NCBI RefSeq assembly: GCF_010120595.1
Contig: NZ_CP038020.1
Coordinates: forward strand, 248,001-312,000
Reading direction: 5' to 3'
From: Streptococcus thermophilus
GTDB taxonomy: Bacteria > Bacillota > Bacilli > Lactobacillales > Streptococcaceae
DNA: 64,000 nucleotides
Position 1 is the stretch's first letter, and each line of letters starts with the position of its first letter. The notes under the pieces were generated by a model. It searched no databases, was not told the origin of the DNA, and saw only the letters and a program-made list of their open reading frames with translations. A program made the translations under genes and the position numbers. Shown here piece after piece: positions 28,813 to 39,494 of this stretch.

Positions 28813-29121
28813 TTAAAGTTTGATTTCGACGTTCACACCACTTGGAAGATCAAGTTTCATCAAAGCGTCAACTGTTTTTTGAGTTGGGTTGATAATGTCG
28901 ATGAGACGTTTGTGTGTACGCATTTCAAATTGTTCGCGAGAATCTTTATATTTGTGAGTCGCACGAATAATTGTGTAGAGACTACGTTCAGTTGGAAGTG
29001 GGACTGGCCCAGCAACTGTCGCACCAGTGCGAGTTGCAGTTTCTACGATTTTTTCAGCCGCTGTATCAAGCGTACGGTGTTCGTAAGCTTTCAAACGGAT
29101 ACGAATTTTTTTGTTTGCCAT
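28813..29121 (-). CDS. rpsJ: Ribosomal protein S10
   Basis: 102 aa, [20 protein letters not shown] start. uS10 is part of the 30S head and also the NusE subunit of antitermination complexes. It is the first gene of the whole S10-spc-alpha run on this strand and lies 135 bp after the promoter. Confidence 0.98.
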   Translation of the reverse strand: MANKKIRIRLKAYEHRTLDTAAEKIVETATRTGATVAGPVPLPTERSLYTIIRATHKYKDSREQFEMRTHKRLIDIINPTQKTVDALMKLDLPSGVNVEIKL

Positions 29122-29256
29122 TTTTTCTCCTCTTTCGTCTATTTAAGATAATAGGCTAGCTCCTCAAGAAAACCAACACGGATTGCGTGGCAGTGCAACC
29201 AGGCGTGTCGCAACCTCTTGTATCATAGCTAAGCACTGTTTTAACAGCACCATAAT

Positions 29257-29285
29257 ATAATAACAGAAGAACCCATTCATTGCAA
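29257..29285 (-). promoter_or_regulatory. Main promoter of the S10 operon
   Basis: On the minus strand TTGCAA (29280-29285), 17 bp, TATTAT (29257-29262) with TG upstream. About 130 nt of leader follow before rpsJ, rich in GC for this genome (around 29170-29215), which could fold and serve feedback control. No known leader motif was recognised. Confidence 0.75.
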
Positions 29286-29330
29286 GGGATTTTTGAAATT
29301 TTTCCCTTGTTTTATTTTATTTTTAAACTA

Positions 29331-29365
29331 AATAAAGAATCCACCTTTCTAGATGGATTCTTTAT
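29331..29365. terminator. Terminator after ruvB
   Basis: AATAAAGAATCCA and TGGATTCTTTATT pair perfectly around CCTTTCTAGA, touching the ruvB stop. T runs follow on the minus strand. Confidence 0.8.
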
Positions 29366-30366
29366 TAATTATCTCGAGTATAGTCATATCCCATATGCTC
29401 ATAGGCTTTAGCAGTTGCGACACGTCCTGTTCGTGTACGCATAATGAAACCTTTTTGGATTAGGTAGGGTTCATACATATCTTCCACTGTTTCTCGCTCT
29501 TCAGCAATATTAACTGATAAAGTACCTAAGCCAACTGGGCCTCCCCCATACATCTCAATCATAGTTCGGAGGATTTTTTGGTCAACGTAGTCTAACCCTT
29601 CATGATCTACATCCAGCATAGTCAATGCCTGATCTGCAATCTTATCGTCAATGACACCATCACCCATGATTTGAGCATAGTCTCGCACGCGCTTAAGCAG
29701 GCGGTTAGCAATACGTGGTGTTCCACGACTACGCCGTGCTAATTCCAAGGCAGCCTCTGGTGTTATTGTCATTTCAAAGATTTCCGAAGTACGTTCTACA
29801 ATCTCTGTCAAATCAGGTAACTCATAATATTCCATATGACCATTGATTCCAAAGCGAGCTCTCAAGGGATTTGACAGCATACCTGCTCGTGTGGTCGCAC
29901 CAACCAAAGTAAAGGGAGGCAGGTCTAGATGAACACTACGACTTGTTTCACCTGCTCCAATCATGATATCGATGCAGTAATCTTCCATAGCGCTATAAAG
30001 AACTTCTTCCACTGCCATAGGCATACGATGAATCTCATCAATAAATAAGATGTCTCCCGGCTCCAAGTCATTGAGTATAGCAACTAAATCACCAGCCTTT
30101 TCAATTGCCGGCCCAGATGTTTGCTTCAAATTCACTCCCATCTCATTGGCGATTACAAATGCCATAGTCGTTTTACCCAAACCAGGTGGGCCAAACAAAA
30201 GGGTATGGTCTAGAGCCTCATCACGGAGTTTAGCTGCTTCTATAAAAATTTTTAATTGGTCCTTAACCTTATCTTGACCAATATATTCCTTAAAGTACTG
30301 AGGGCGAAGGGTACGCTCCACATACTCCTCATCTCCTAGTAAATCATTATCTAATATTCTTGCCAT
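29365..30366 (-). CDS. ruvB: Holliday junction branch migration ATPase RuvB
   Basis: 333 aa AAA+ motor with Walker [10 protein letters not shown], Walker B FIDEIHR, sensor GATTRAGML and the C-terminal winged helix ([20 protein letters not shown]). It drives branch migration with RuvA in recombinational repair. In streptococci it precedes the ptp-MORN-acyltransferase set in the same direction as seen here. Confidence 0.98.
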   Translation of the reverse strand: MARILDNDLLGDEEYVERTLRPQYFKEYIGQDKVKDQLKIFIEAAKLRDEALDHTLLFGPPGLGKTTMAFVIANEMGVNLKQTSGPAIEKAGDLVAILNDLEPGDILFIDEIHRMPMAVEEVLYSAMEDYCIDIMIGAGETSRSVHLDLPPFTLVGATTRAGMLSNPLRARFGINGHMEYYELPDLTEIVERTSEIFEMTITPEAALELARRSRGTPRIANRLLKRVRDYAQIMGDGVIDDKIADQALTMLDVDHEGLDYVDQKILRTMIEMYGGGPVGLGTLSVNIAEERETVEDMYEPYLIQKGFIMRTRTGRVATAKAYEHMGYDYTRDN

Positions 30367-30413
30367 AGGCTTATTTTAGCACAAAACAAAAAACTGAGTC
30401 AAAATTTGTCCAC

Positions 30414-30447
30414 AAAAAAAGAAGACCACTCTTGTCTTCTTTTTTTA
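30414..30447 (-). terminator. Terminator after the acyltransferase gene
   Basis: AAAAAAAGAAGAC pairs with GTCTTCTTTTTTT around a short loop just past the oatA-like stop; T run on the minus strand. Confidence 0.8.
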
Positions 30448-32271
30448 TTATTTTTTACCACCCTTAACAGGTTTCTGATTTGCTTTCGCGATAGCCTCTT
30501 TAATCGTATTGGTATATAATTTAGCCCCACGGTTAATAGAGTCACTATCGGAGCCAAAGTGAACCCCATCTGTACCATTCCAGATAGAAATATTTTCTTT
30601 AGCAACTTGATACCAATCAGCAACCGTCACAAAGTCATATTTCTTAGCCATCTCTAACTCATACTTACGTAACTGAACCAAAGATACGGCTTCACTTCCA
30701 GACTTACTACCATTATATGGTGTCACAAAGATGATATGGTGACCTTTAGGTAGATTTTTAATCATTTTATTAATGACCCCTTTATAGTCATCAATCTCAT
30801 TAACACCACCAGCAATAACAACATCTTTTGCAAGGGCATTACTATCCGCATAATCTTTAAGTAAATCATTAATAGTTGATAGATTACGGCTGACTACTGC
30901 ATCTATAGCGACATTATCAATACTTGATTCAATCTGATCTTTCGACCTAAGAGCAACGGAATCCCCTAGAATTACCACTCCTTTATTCACACCAAAAGAG
31001 GTAGCTTGACTGTTTTCAGCATTGGTACGTGTTAATTTCATCTTCGTCTGAGCTTGTGACAATCCCTTAGCTACCAAATCTTTCTCAAAGTTCCCAACAG
31101 CTGGCGCAAAGAGAGAAATGAGCACTGTAATTAAGGTGAGCCCACTGAAGATATAGAGCACAATATGTCGGTAAGGTGTCAAGTCCAAATCTATTCCAAA
31201 GAGACTTCCCTTTCTTCCCGCAATAAACGGCTCTATTATATAGTAGGAAAGTGTCGCAAAAACGATTGACAAAATTGTTGTCAGTATGACTGCAATGATA
31301 TTATTGGTTAATTGGCTGAAGATAATATATAGCGGCCAGTGGAACAAATAAACGCTGTAACTGATTTCCGCCAAATAACTAATAAAAGCAGGCTCTGATT
31401 TGCCAGGTAGCTTCTCATGGAGAATACGTGCAGAGTAAATCATGACAGCTGTAAACAAACTAGCCAAAAAGAACCCAAATAGATAGGTAATACGTTCTTC
31501 AAAATGAAGGACTAATCCCAACAATAAGAGCAGAGCAAAGCTACCAACCATATAAAGAACTGTCTTTTTAAGTTCCCATAGGCGAACATTTTTCTTAAAC
31601 CTAGCAGTCGTCTCATGTACACCTGAAAGTGTCGCAAAAAGCGAACCTAAAAAGAAAGGATAAGCGTGCGTGATTGAAGAAAAATACAAGCGAGAAAAAC
31701 CATCAACAAAGAAAGCACTAATAAACATAGATAGGAAACTCACCGTAAAGCAGGTAAGAGATACCATGAAAACTAGGCCTCTAAATTGATTTTGATGCTT
31801 AACACGCTTTGCTAGGAACCAAAGTAAGGCACCCCAGAGAATATAATAATGAACCTCAATAGCCAGACTCCATGTATGGAGGTAGATATGCTGGTTAAAC
31901 TGATTCTCATAATTCCCCCCAGTTAAAATTTCATAATAGTTAGTTACAAAACCTATAACAGAGGTGATCTGATGCCCGATGCCTGCAATGAAATCATTTC
32001 GAACCAAGAGTGCTAAAGGGGTACAGATAAGAACCATCAGTACAAGTGGGGGTACTATACGGTAAAAGCGTCGTCGCATAAAACCAAGATAATCAATTCG
32101 ATGTGTCCTAGACATCTCATCAATCAAAAGTGCCGTAATCAGATAGCCTGAAAAGGTAAAGAAGACATCAACACCAATGAATCCCCCAGGAAGAACGCTT
32201 GGAAAAAAATGATAGACAAGAACTAAAAGGAGCCCTGTCACACGAATATAAGAAAACCAGTTAATTCTCAT
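30448..32271 (-). CDS. oatA: OatA-like acyltransferase (acyltransferase 3 + SGNH)
   Basis: 607 aa. The N-terminal part (about 1-370) has roughly eleven membrane helices and the acyltransferase-3 motifs (RVTGLLLVLVYHFFP with the essential His, FMRRRFYRIVPPL). The C-terminal extracellular part is an SGNH esterase-like domain with the GDSVALRS nucleophile block and the DGVHFG Asp/His block. This architecture O-acetylates peptidoglycan muramic acid, which protects against lysozyme. The exact acceptor is inferred from family. It overlaps the MORN gene by 4 bp. Confidence 0.85.
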   Translation of the reverse strand: MRINWFSYIRVTGLLLVLVYHFFPSVLPGGFIGVDVFFTFSGYLITALLIDEMSRTHRIDYLGFMRRRFYRIVPPLVLMVLICTPLALLVRNDFIAGIGHQITSVIGFVTNYYEILTGGNYENQFNQHIYLHTWSLAIEVHYYILWGALLWFLAKRVKHQNQFRGLVFMVSLTCFTVSFLSMFISAFFVDGFSRLYFSSITHAYPFFLGSLFATLSGVHETTARFKKNVRLWELKKTVLYMVGSFALLLLLGLVLHFEERITYLFGFFLASLFTAVMIYSARILHEKLPGKSEPAFISYLAEISYSVYLFHWPLYIIFSQLTNNIIAVILTTILSIVFATLSYYIIEPFIAGRKGSLFGIDLDLTPYRHIVLYIFSGLTLITVLISLFAPAVGNFEKDLVAKGLSQAQTKMKLTRTNAENSQATSFGVNKGVVILGDSVALRSKDQIESSIDNVAIDAVVSRNLSTINDLLKDYADSNALAKDVVIAGGVNEIDDYKGVINKMIKNLPKGHHIIFVTPYNGSKSGSEAVSLVQLRKYELEMAKKYDFVTVADWYQVAKENISIWNGTDGVHFGSDSDSINRGAKLYTNTIKEAIAKANQKPVKGGKK

Positions 32272-32678
32272 CCTTTAAAAATCCCTTGTGTAAATTTTCC
32301 TTTGTAGATAACCTTATTTTCAGTAGTCAATTTTCCTTGGCCATCTGCTTGACCAGACTTGAACTCTCCTTCATAAGTCCAACCTTCGTGAGATTTAAAA
32401 GTTCCTTGACCATTAAAAGAACCATTTTTAAATCCACCCGTATAGGTATCACCATTATCATAGGTCAGAGTTCCTTGACCGTTTAAACGATGGTTCTGCA
32501 TCTGACCTTTATAGGTGATTTTAGTCCCATCAATTTTAATAGAATGTTGCGTTTTTATAGTCACCAACAACAAGGACAGAGCGCATAAAATAATAAGCCC
32601 TACCGTGATATGCTCAAATTGATTACGATTAATATCAATATTTTTGAAATCAAAATTCTTTAGCTGTTTAAAATTCAT
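32268..32678 (-). CDS. Membrane-anchored MORN-repeat protein
   Basis: 136 aa with one N-terminal membrane segment (ITVGLIILCALSLLLVTI, about 25-42) and at least three MORN repeats in the outer part (YKGQMQNHRLNGQGTLTYDN, YTGGFKNGSFNGQGTF, YEGEFKSGQADGQGKL). It overlaps both neighbours by 4 bp, so the three genes are coupled. MORN repeats often bind lipids or act as scaffolds; a link to wall acetylation is only suggested by position. Confidence 0.8.
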   Translation of the reverse strand: MNFKQLKNFDFKNIDINRNQFEHITVGLIILCALSLLLVTIKTQHSIKIDGTKITYKGQMQNHRLNGQGTLTYDNGDTYTGGFKNGSFNGQGTFKSHEGWTYEGEFKSGQADGQGKLTTENKVIYKGKFTQGIFKG

Positions 32679-33109
32679 TGTCTATCCCTAATCCACTGTA
32701 GCCAATCTTGGCAAGCTGCAGTTACCAAATTGTATGTTTCTTCAAAATCACCTGTGTACCATGGGTCCGGAACCCCACCAGGTCTAAAGAGCTTAATTTT
32801 ATCGTCATAACGACCCGCAGATACTTGTAGGAGATCCTCAACATTTGACTCATTCATCCCCACAATCAGATCAAAGAATTCAAAATCTGACTGACTTATC
32901 TGTTGTGAGCCTTTGGAAGAATCAAAAGAAACCGCATATTTCCTTAAAATCTTTTGAGTTCCTTGGTGAACTGGATTTCCATGTTCCCAAGACGAAGTTG
33001 CACGACTTTCAATATGCAAAGACCCATCTTGGTCAAGCGCTTTCATTATAAACTCCGCCATAGGGCTTCGACAAATATTTCCCAGACAAACAAATACAAC
33101 CTTATTCAT
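32675..33109 (-). CDS. Low-molecular-weight protein tyrosine phosphatase
   Basis: 144 aa with the P-loop CLGNICRS (nucleophile C8, R14) at the N-terminus and the general-acid VPDPWY loop near residue 115. Enzymes of this class remove phosphate from tyrosine in proteins such as capsule/EPS kinases. Its stop overlaps the MORN gene start by 4 bp. Confidence 0.93.
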   Translation of the reverse strand: MNKVVFVCLGNICRSPMAEFIMKALDQDGSLHIESRATSSWEHGNPVHQGTQKILRKYAVSFDSSKGSQQISQSDFEFFDLIVGMNESNVEDLLQVSAGRYDDKIKLFRPGGVPDPWYTGDFEETYNLVTAACQDWLQWIRDRQ

Positions 33110-33376
33110 TACTCACCTCTTACCCCAAAGCTATTAAGAAATTTGCTCACTTATTCTCTTGGTTACAATTGTTGCTATACTCCTAAATCATGAAAGTAGG
33201 TTCTCGTTAATTTTCATTTAATCAAACCATATTATACCGAAAAACTAATCAAATAGAAAGATTTCTCTTCTAATACTATCGAAAAATTGACACGCGTTTT
33301 TTTTAACAGTTACCAAGTCATTTAGAACCTTATTATGTTTACTGACTAAAGAAAAAAGCACCTAGTTTCCTAGATT

Positions 33377-34803
33377 CTTTATCTGGCTCTATAATTTCTG
33401 TAGTGGGTAAAACTACTGTAGGGATTATAGAGCTTTTTGAGTGTACACAAAAAGTCCCATAAGAACTATAATGAAAAGCAACTAAACCATCATTAGGAAG
33501 AACTTATGAGACTTATTAAGAATAACACAGAATTAATCGGAATCAAAGACCAAAATATCAAGATTTCACTTGTTTTTGAAACTGACACTCATATCGAGAT
33601 TCAAGCAAAACTTGATTACCCTGCACCATCATGTCCTCATTGCCATGGAAAGATGATCAAGTACGACTTTCAAAAGCCTTCTAAAATCCCTCTTCTCGAG
33701 CAAGCGGGAACGCCAACTCTACTACGTCTGAAAAAACGTCGTTTCCAGTGTAAAAATTGTAGGAGAGTAACGGTGGCTGAGACATCTATCGTTGAGAAAA
33801 ACTGCCAAATCTCCAATCTAGTCCGACAAAAAGTTACACAACTCCTAACTGAGAAGGTGTCACTAACTGATATTGCAAGAAGACTTCGCGTGTCGACGTC
33901 CACTGTCTATCGTAAGCTTGATTAGTTTACTTTCAAGGAACATTATGACAAACTCCCTGCTGTTATGTCCTGGGATGAGTTTGGGTTCAAGAAAGGGGAA
34001 TTGGCTTTTGTGGCTCAAAACTATGAGACAATCCAACTCATAACCATCCTTGATAATCGCCGCCAAACTACTATACGAAACTACTTTTTGAAGTATCCAT
34101 TGAAAGTCCGACAACAGGTACAGTTTATCACGATGGATATGTCTGGAGCTTATATTCCACTGGCTCGCAAGCTCTTTCCAAACGCAAAAATCGTTCTTGA
34201 TCGTTTCCACATCATCCAGCACCTTGGACGTGCCTTTTTAAAGACAAGAATTGCAATTATGAACCAGTTCGATAAGAAGTCACTACCCTATCGAGCCTTG
34301 AAAAATCACTGGCGACTCTTCCAAAAGGACAGCCGTAAACTATCTCTCAACTCTTTTTATTCAAAGACTTTCCGCCAAACTTTAGCACCACATGAAGTTG
34401 TTGCGAAGACACTAGTCTTTTCAAAAGAGCTTACTGACTACTATACACTTTATCAGCTTTTGCTTTTTCACTTTCAGGAGAAGAGAGTAGATGAGTTCTT
34501 TGAACTGATAGAGGAAAATAGGAGCAAGGTCAATCATTATTTTCAAACTGTCTTTAGGACTTTTCTTAGACACAAGCAATACATCAAAAACGCACTAGAA
34601 ACGGACTATTCAAACGCGAAACTTGAAGCGACTAATAAGTTGATCAAAGACATCAAACGTTTGGGCTTCGGTTTTAGAAACTTTATCAACTTTAAGAAGC
34701 GTGTCTTCATCACACTGAACATACATAAAAAAAGGACCTATCCGGTCCTCTCTAGATGTTAGCTTTTCGTCACCCACTACAGTTGACAAAGAGCCCTTTA
34801 TCT
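33377..34803 (+). mobile_element. IS1193/IS1167-like ISL3-family element, copy 2, with 8-bp target duplication
   Basis: The element spans 33385-34795 (1411 bp) with the same terminal repeats as copy 1. The octamer CTTTATCT occurs immediately on both sides (33377-33384 and 34796-34803), the 8-bp target duplication expected for ISL3 elements. It sits between the ptp operon promoter region and the 3' end of purA without breaking either. Confidence 0.95.
33506..34762 (+). pseudogene. ISL3-family transposase, copy 2 (different nonsense mutation)
   Basis: This copy has a TAG at 33923-33925 where copy 1 has CAG, but is intact at the position where copy 1 is broken. An extra A near 34733 changes the last residues (ends KRTYPVLSRC). 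The remaining domains match copy 1: zinc finger, HTH and DDE core. Each copy carries a lesion that the other lacks. Confidence 0.88.
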
Positions 34804-34809
34804 TCATTA

Positions 34810-36196
<1,387 letters not shown>

Positions 36197-36204
36197 TACA
36201 GTTT

Positions 36205-36234
36205 ATTATATCAGAAAAGAGACTAATTGTTCAA
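36205..36234 (-). promoter_or_regulatory. purA promoter
   Basis: TTGAAC (36229-36234), 18 bp, TATAAT (36205-36210) on the minus strand. Confidence 0.7.
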
Positions 36235-36337
36235 CGATGAAATCTTTTATATCAAAATATTCTGACAGTTATAGCTAAGATTGCAACTAGTTATTTACTA
36301 TATCTTTTTAACCTTGCTTATTATGTATAACTATCAG

Positions 36338-36844
36338 CTATTTAACCTGCTTCATATAATCATTTAACTGCCTTTGATTCTTTAAAATAATTGTCTTGTC
36401 AGAATAATTTTTAACAACTGCATTATATCTCTCTACATATTTTTGAGAACGTCCGTCTAATAAAATCCATTTCACAAATGTAAAATCAAATTTTTCATTA
36501 CAGCCTTCTGCCATGCTAGGACGTGTCTTTCCCCTATATGTTAAATAACGCCTAAACGCCCGATAGAGACAATTAACTCTGTTAAAGTTGAAATAGACAA
36601 TACAGTCAGCTTCCCTCATACGTTCTTCATAAAGACAGGCCGAGTAATTCCCTTCAATAATCCAATCACTTTGTAGCATAAATGTTGATATATTGTCAGT
36701 CATTTCATCAACTGTTCGCTCTTGCCAATTTGATGTGAAATGAATTTTATCTAAATGAAGTACCTCACAATTGTAGTGTTGACCTAAAAAATTTGCCAAA
36801 GTCGACTTTCCAGAACCACTATAGCCAATGATTGCAATTTTCAA
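36338..36844 (-). CDS. FlaR-like P-loop kinase-family protein, intact copy
   Basis: 168 aa with Walker A GYSGSGKST at residues 7-15, a HLDKIHF segment near 35 and IIEGNYSACLYEERMREADC in the core, the layout of the family often labelled DNA topology modulation protein FlaR, related to adenylate/shikimate kinases. Substrate unknown. Together with the following att-like terminator it is duplicated at 40925-41573, where the second copy is broken. Its association with att sites suggests that it belongs to the integrating elements. Confidence 0.7.
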   Translation of the reverse strand: MKIAIIGYSGSGKSTLANFLGQHYNCEVLHLDKIHFTSNWQERTVDEMTDNISTFMLQSDWIIEGNYSACLYEERMREADCIVYFNFNRVNCLYRAFRRYLTYRGKTRPSMAEGCNEKFDFTFVKWILLDGRSQKYVERYNAVVKNYSDKTIILKNQRQLNDYMKQVK

Positions 36845-36936
36845 CTCATGTCTCCTTTTTCAATTCTGTTTCTTGACTATTATCATAACACAAAGCAGAT
36901 ATCTTACGAGGCAATAATTCATGTTTAAACAAGCAA

Positions 36937-36990
36937 AAAAAGCCTTGTAAATCAAGGCTTTTCCTGTTGTATTTAGATGCCCCCTACAGG
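36937..36990. repeat. att-like site 1 at the left edge of the tRNA-Lys island
   Basis: A terminator-like hairpin AAAAGCCTTG/CAAGGCTTTT (36937-36962) followed by the core GATGCCCCCTACAGG (36976-36990), identical to the last 15 bases around the tRNA-Lys 3' end at 51589-51603. It marks the far boundary of the accreted island. Confidence 0.75.
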
Positions 36991-37083
36991 TAGTTTATAG
37001 AGATTTATACATATAGAGAAAAGGATTTTTATTGATTTTATGCGATTTTAGTATCTTTATATTTTAAAAGAATTTTTGTTTCG

Positions 37084-37101
37084 CAACAAATTCACAACAA
37101 G
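37084..37101. repeat. Paired CAACAA repeats, candidate integrase arm sites of the mcc element
   Basis: CAACAAA at 37084 and CAACAAG at 37095 are 11 bp apart, 108 bp inside att site 1. The other two elements have GGGRCAAA pairs at the matching place, so this may be the equivalent with different specificity. Confidence 0.35.
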
Positions 37102-37133
37102 TTTTGTTTCATATTTTATCTTATACTACATAG

Positions 37134-38303
37134 TTAAATATAATTTTTAATAAAGTAATTTAATAACAATAATATAGATAAAAGGGAGAGAATGAATGCT
37201 GAGCTTATCACAAGACTAACGCTCATATAATTCAGTAAAAAACTTAAAGCATATAAAATTAATAATCCACTTATCCTAGAGATTGTTGACTTGAGAGATA
37301 TTAACGAAGATATTGTTTTCGTTGATACCTGTTTATTAAAATATATATTTAGGACAAATTGAATTATATAAAATATAAAGACATATAAAATATAGGCTAT
37401 AAGATAAACTACGGGCAAGTTTGATAAGAAAAATAAAGGCAAGGCAATAACTAATAAGAGAAATAATCGATAGTTAACTAACTTTTGTAGTTTGTCTGTA
37501 TGTATAGAATAGGATAGGATACTGATTATTTGAAAAAGAAAATAGAAAGCTGTGAAATATCGTTTATCAATACCTTTTTCCAATAAAAAGGATTGCCACA
37601 ATTGAAAATGTGCTTGAAAAAATAACTGTGTTAATAAGTCAAAAACAATAATAACTCTAAGAATACTATTTTCTTTTAGCTCTTTAAAACTTATAGAAAT
37701 TTGTTTCTTAAAAGTATCTATATTTATTTTTTCTTTATAGTAATCTCTATCTTCTTGGAAGAAAAAGCCAATATCAAAAATAGATAAACAAACTAATATT
37801 ATAGCAATAATATATATTTTTATACCTATCATAAAATATAGAATACCACCTATACCACTACCGATAATCATAGATGCAAATTGAATTTTATTATCTTTAG
37901 AAATAAAAGATTCAATAAGTTTATCATTAGATGAACGTTTCAATTTATTTATTAAATAGGAATCCAAAGTACCGCTTTCAAATGCTGCTGCAATCCCATA
38001 TATAAACCAAGCTAAATATAAAAAATAGAAGTTGGAAGATATAAGGACAATAAGAAACATAATTATTAATAAAACTCTTGATGATAAGTATAAATACTTT
38101 CTTGACCAATTGTCTGATAGCATTCCACTTGGAAATTCAAACAATATAATTGCTAGACTGTATGCAGACTGTATTATTAATATTTGAGAAATTGATAGTC
38201 CTTTTTCTAGTAATAAGACTGTAAGTATTGAATGAGGTAGTGTATAGGCAACTGTAACTAAGAAAGTTGCAAATAGATAATGAAAAATTTGTTTTTTAAT
38301 CAT
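37134..38303 (-). CDS. mccC: MFS exporter of the microcin C-like operon
   Basis: 389 aa, about 12 membrane helices, with the MFS signature GMLSDNWSRKYLYLSS between helices 2 and 3. It overlaps the MccB-like gene by 8 bp and is last in the operon. In E. coli MccC is an MFS pump that exports processed and unprocessed microcin C and so also gives some self-protection; the same role is inferred here. The gene is very AT-rich. No clear terminator follows. The symbol is assigned by position and family, not by a similarity search. Confidence 0.75.
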   Translation of the reverse strand: MIKKQIFHYLFATFLVTVAYTLPHSILTVLLLEKGLSISQILIIQSAYSLAIILFEFPSGMLSDNWSRKYLYLSSRVLLIIMFLIVLISSNFYFLYLAWFIYGIAAAFESGTLDSYLINKLKRSSNDKLIESFISKDNKIQFASMIIGSGIGGILYFMIGIKIYIIAIILVCLSIFDIGFFFQEDRDYYKEKINIDTFKKQISISFKELKENSILRVIIVFDLLTQLFFQAHFQLWQSFLLEKGIDKRYFTAFYFLFQIISILSYSIHTDKLQKLVNYRLFLLLVIALPLFFLSNLPVVYLIAYILYVFIFYIIQFVLNIYFNKQVSTKTISSLISLKSTISRISGLLILYALSFLLNYMSVSLVISSAFILSLLSILLLLNYFIKNYI

Positions 38304-39351
38304 CTAGTGTGCCACCACATATACTACAGTTAGGGTCCTTGGTATTAGGTAGGACATACTTTTCAAAGGAGTTACTATTAATACCCACTCGAGCATTAAG
38401 GGATTTTATACTATCATTATTACCTGCAAAATATTGAATAATATCCGATAGCGCTAAATCACATGCTAGTGAATTATTAATAATACTTGATGGTGAGGCA
38501 TATTGATTATGCAACTGTGCCATTGTTTCATCATTAGAATTAATCTCGCCGTTGATTGAAAATGTTCCATAACAGAAAGGACAAGAAGTTTTGTGAGGAA
38601 TAACAAAAGGACCGATTACAGCAATATCATTTAAATAACCAATATTTACAAATGGAACATTATTGGTGAGAAAGTATTTTGATGATATTGAAACAGCAGT
38701 ATCGTCATCTCCAGATAATATCCCAAACATTGAATTAGTATCTTTGCCCTCAAGAATATTATTGATATTATTAGTACTTATAAACTCTGTATATACTTCA
38801 ATATCAAGATTAGGATTACGTAATTTTAGTGCATCAGCAATTACTTCTGACTTGTATTTTCCGATATCGTTTATCGTAAATAGAAATTGTCTATTTAAGT
38901 TACTTCTTTCAATTTTATCACCGTCGATAAGAACTAATTTTTTAGGAGAGTAGACCGATAAAGCATAACTCATAAAGTTTCCAATGCCACCACAACCAAT
39001 AATGACAAAGGTTGTTTCTTTAAATTTAGTTAGAACATCTTGAACGTTATTTATTATTAGGTCCAGATAAAGTCCGTTTTTAAATTCCATAGTATCTTCT
39101 TTTTGGAAAACAGCTTTACTAGTAGTGATTAATTTATTAGCTACTAATTTTTTAAAAACCGACTTATCAATATTATTACTATCTAACCAGTTTAAGATTT
39201 CATCTTCATCTTTTTCTGTAAGTAGAAATTCTAGAATCTTTAGTGATAAATTGAATTCATCATCATTAACTGTATATTGTTTACTGCCAATACCAATTAA
39301 GTTTTCATTAGATTTTAGTGTAGTAGCGGTTAAGCTTGTTTTGTATTTCAT
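38296..39351 (-). CDS. mccB: MccB-like ThiF/E1-type adenylyltransferase
   Basis: 351 aa. The N-terminal 110 residues resemble the peptide-clamp region placed before the E1 domain in MccB. The adenylation domain has GCGGIG at 119-124, LIDGD near 143 and SNLNRQ at 150-155, followed by the lysine of GKYKSE. A Cys4 zinc site is formed by CPFC and the C-terminal CSIC. In E. coli MccB uses two ATP to convert the C-terminal Asn of a heptapeptide to a succinimide and attach AMP by a P-N bond. The gene follows a seven-codon gene ending in Asn, which makes the assignment specific rather than a general ThiF call. A GGAAGGA ribosome site precedes the ATG. Confidence 0.85.
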   Translation of the reverse strand: MKYKTSLTATTLKSNENLIGIGSKQYTVNDDEFNLSLKILEFLLTEKDEDEILNWLDSNNIDKSVFKKLVANKLITTSKAVFQKEDTMEFKNGLYLDLIINNVQDVLTKFKETTFVIIGCGGIGNFMSYALSVYSPKKLVLIDGDKIERSNLNRQFLFTINDIGKYKSEVIADALKLRNPNLDIEVYTEFISTNNINNILEGKDTNSMFGILSGDDDTAVSISSKYFLTNNVPFVNIGYLNDIAVIGPFVIPHKTSCPFCYGTFSINGEINSNDETMAQLHNQYASPSSIINNSLACDLALSDIIQYFAGNNDSIKSLNARVGINSNSFEKYVLPNTKDPNCSICGGTLDD

Positions 39352-39372
39352 AAATTAATCCTTCCCATTTAT

Positions 39373-39420
39373 AATAAAAAAATCTATTTAACTATATCAA
39401 GAGATATAGCCAAATAGATT
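39373..39420 (-). terminator. Attenuator between mccA-like gene and mccB
   Basis: On the minus strand AATCTATTTGGCTATATC and GATATAGTTAAATAGATT form a nearly perfect 18-bp hairpin around TCTT, followed by TTTTTTTATT. Partial termination here would give more precursor mRNA than enzyme mRNA, as is known for the E. coli mcc operon. A smaller dyad TTAACC/GGTTAA overlaps the mccA stop codon. Confidence 0.85.
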
Positions 39421-39441
39421 AAACCGATTAACCAAGTGTGG

Positions 39442-39465
39442 TTAATTCAAGATTGTACCTTTCAT
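39442..39465 (-). CDS. mccA: Microcin C-like heptapeptide precursor MKGTILN
   Basis: ATG at 39465 lies 8 bases after the strong site AAGGAGG, and the frame encodes just seven residues, MKGTILN, before TAA. The E. coli precursor is also a heptapeptide ending in Asn (MRTGNAN); the terminal Asn is the residue to which MccB attaches AMP. The consensus promoter, perfect ribosome site, terminator right after it and MccB-like gene downstream leave little doubt that it is expressed. The peptide part is for import; after cleavage in target cells a non-hydrolysable aspartyl-adenylate mimic should inhibit aspartyl-tRNA synthetase. That activity is inferred. Confidence 0.85.
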   Translation of the reverse strand: MKGTILN

Positions 39466-39494
39466 ATTGGGTACCTCCTTCATATTTTTAGACA

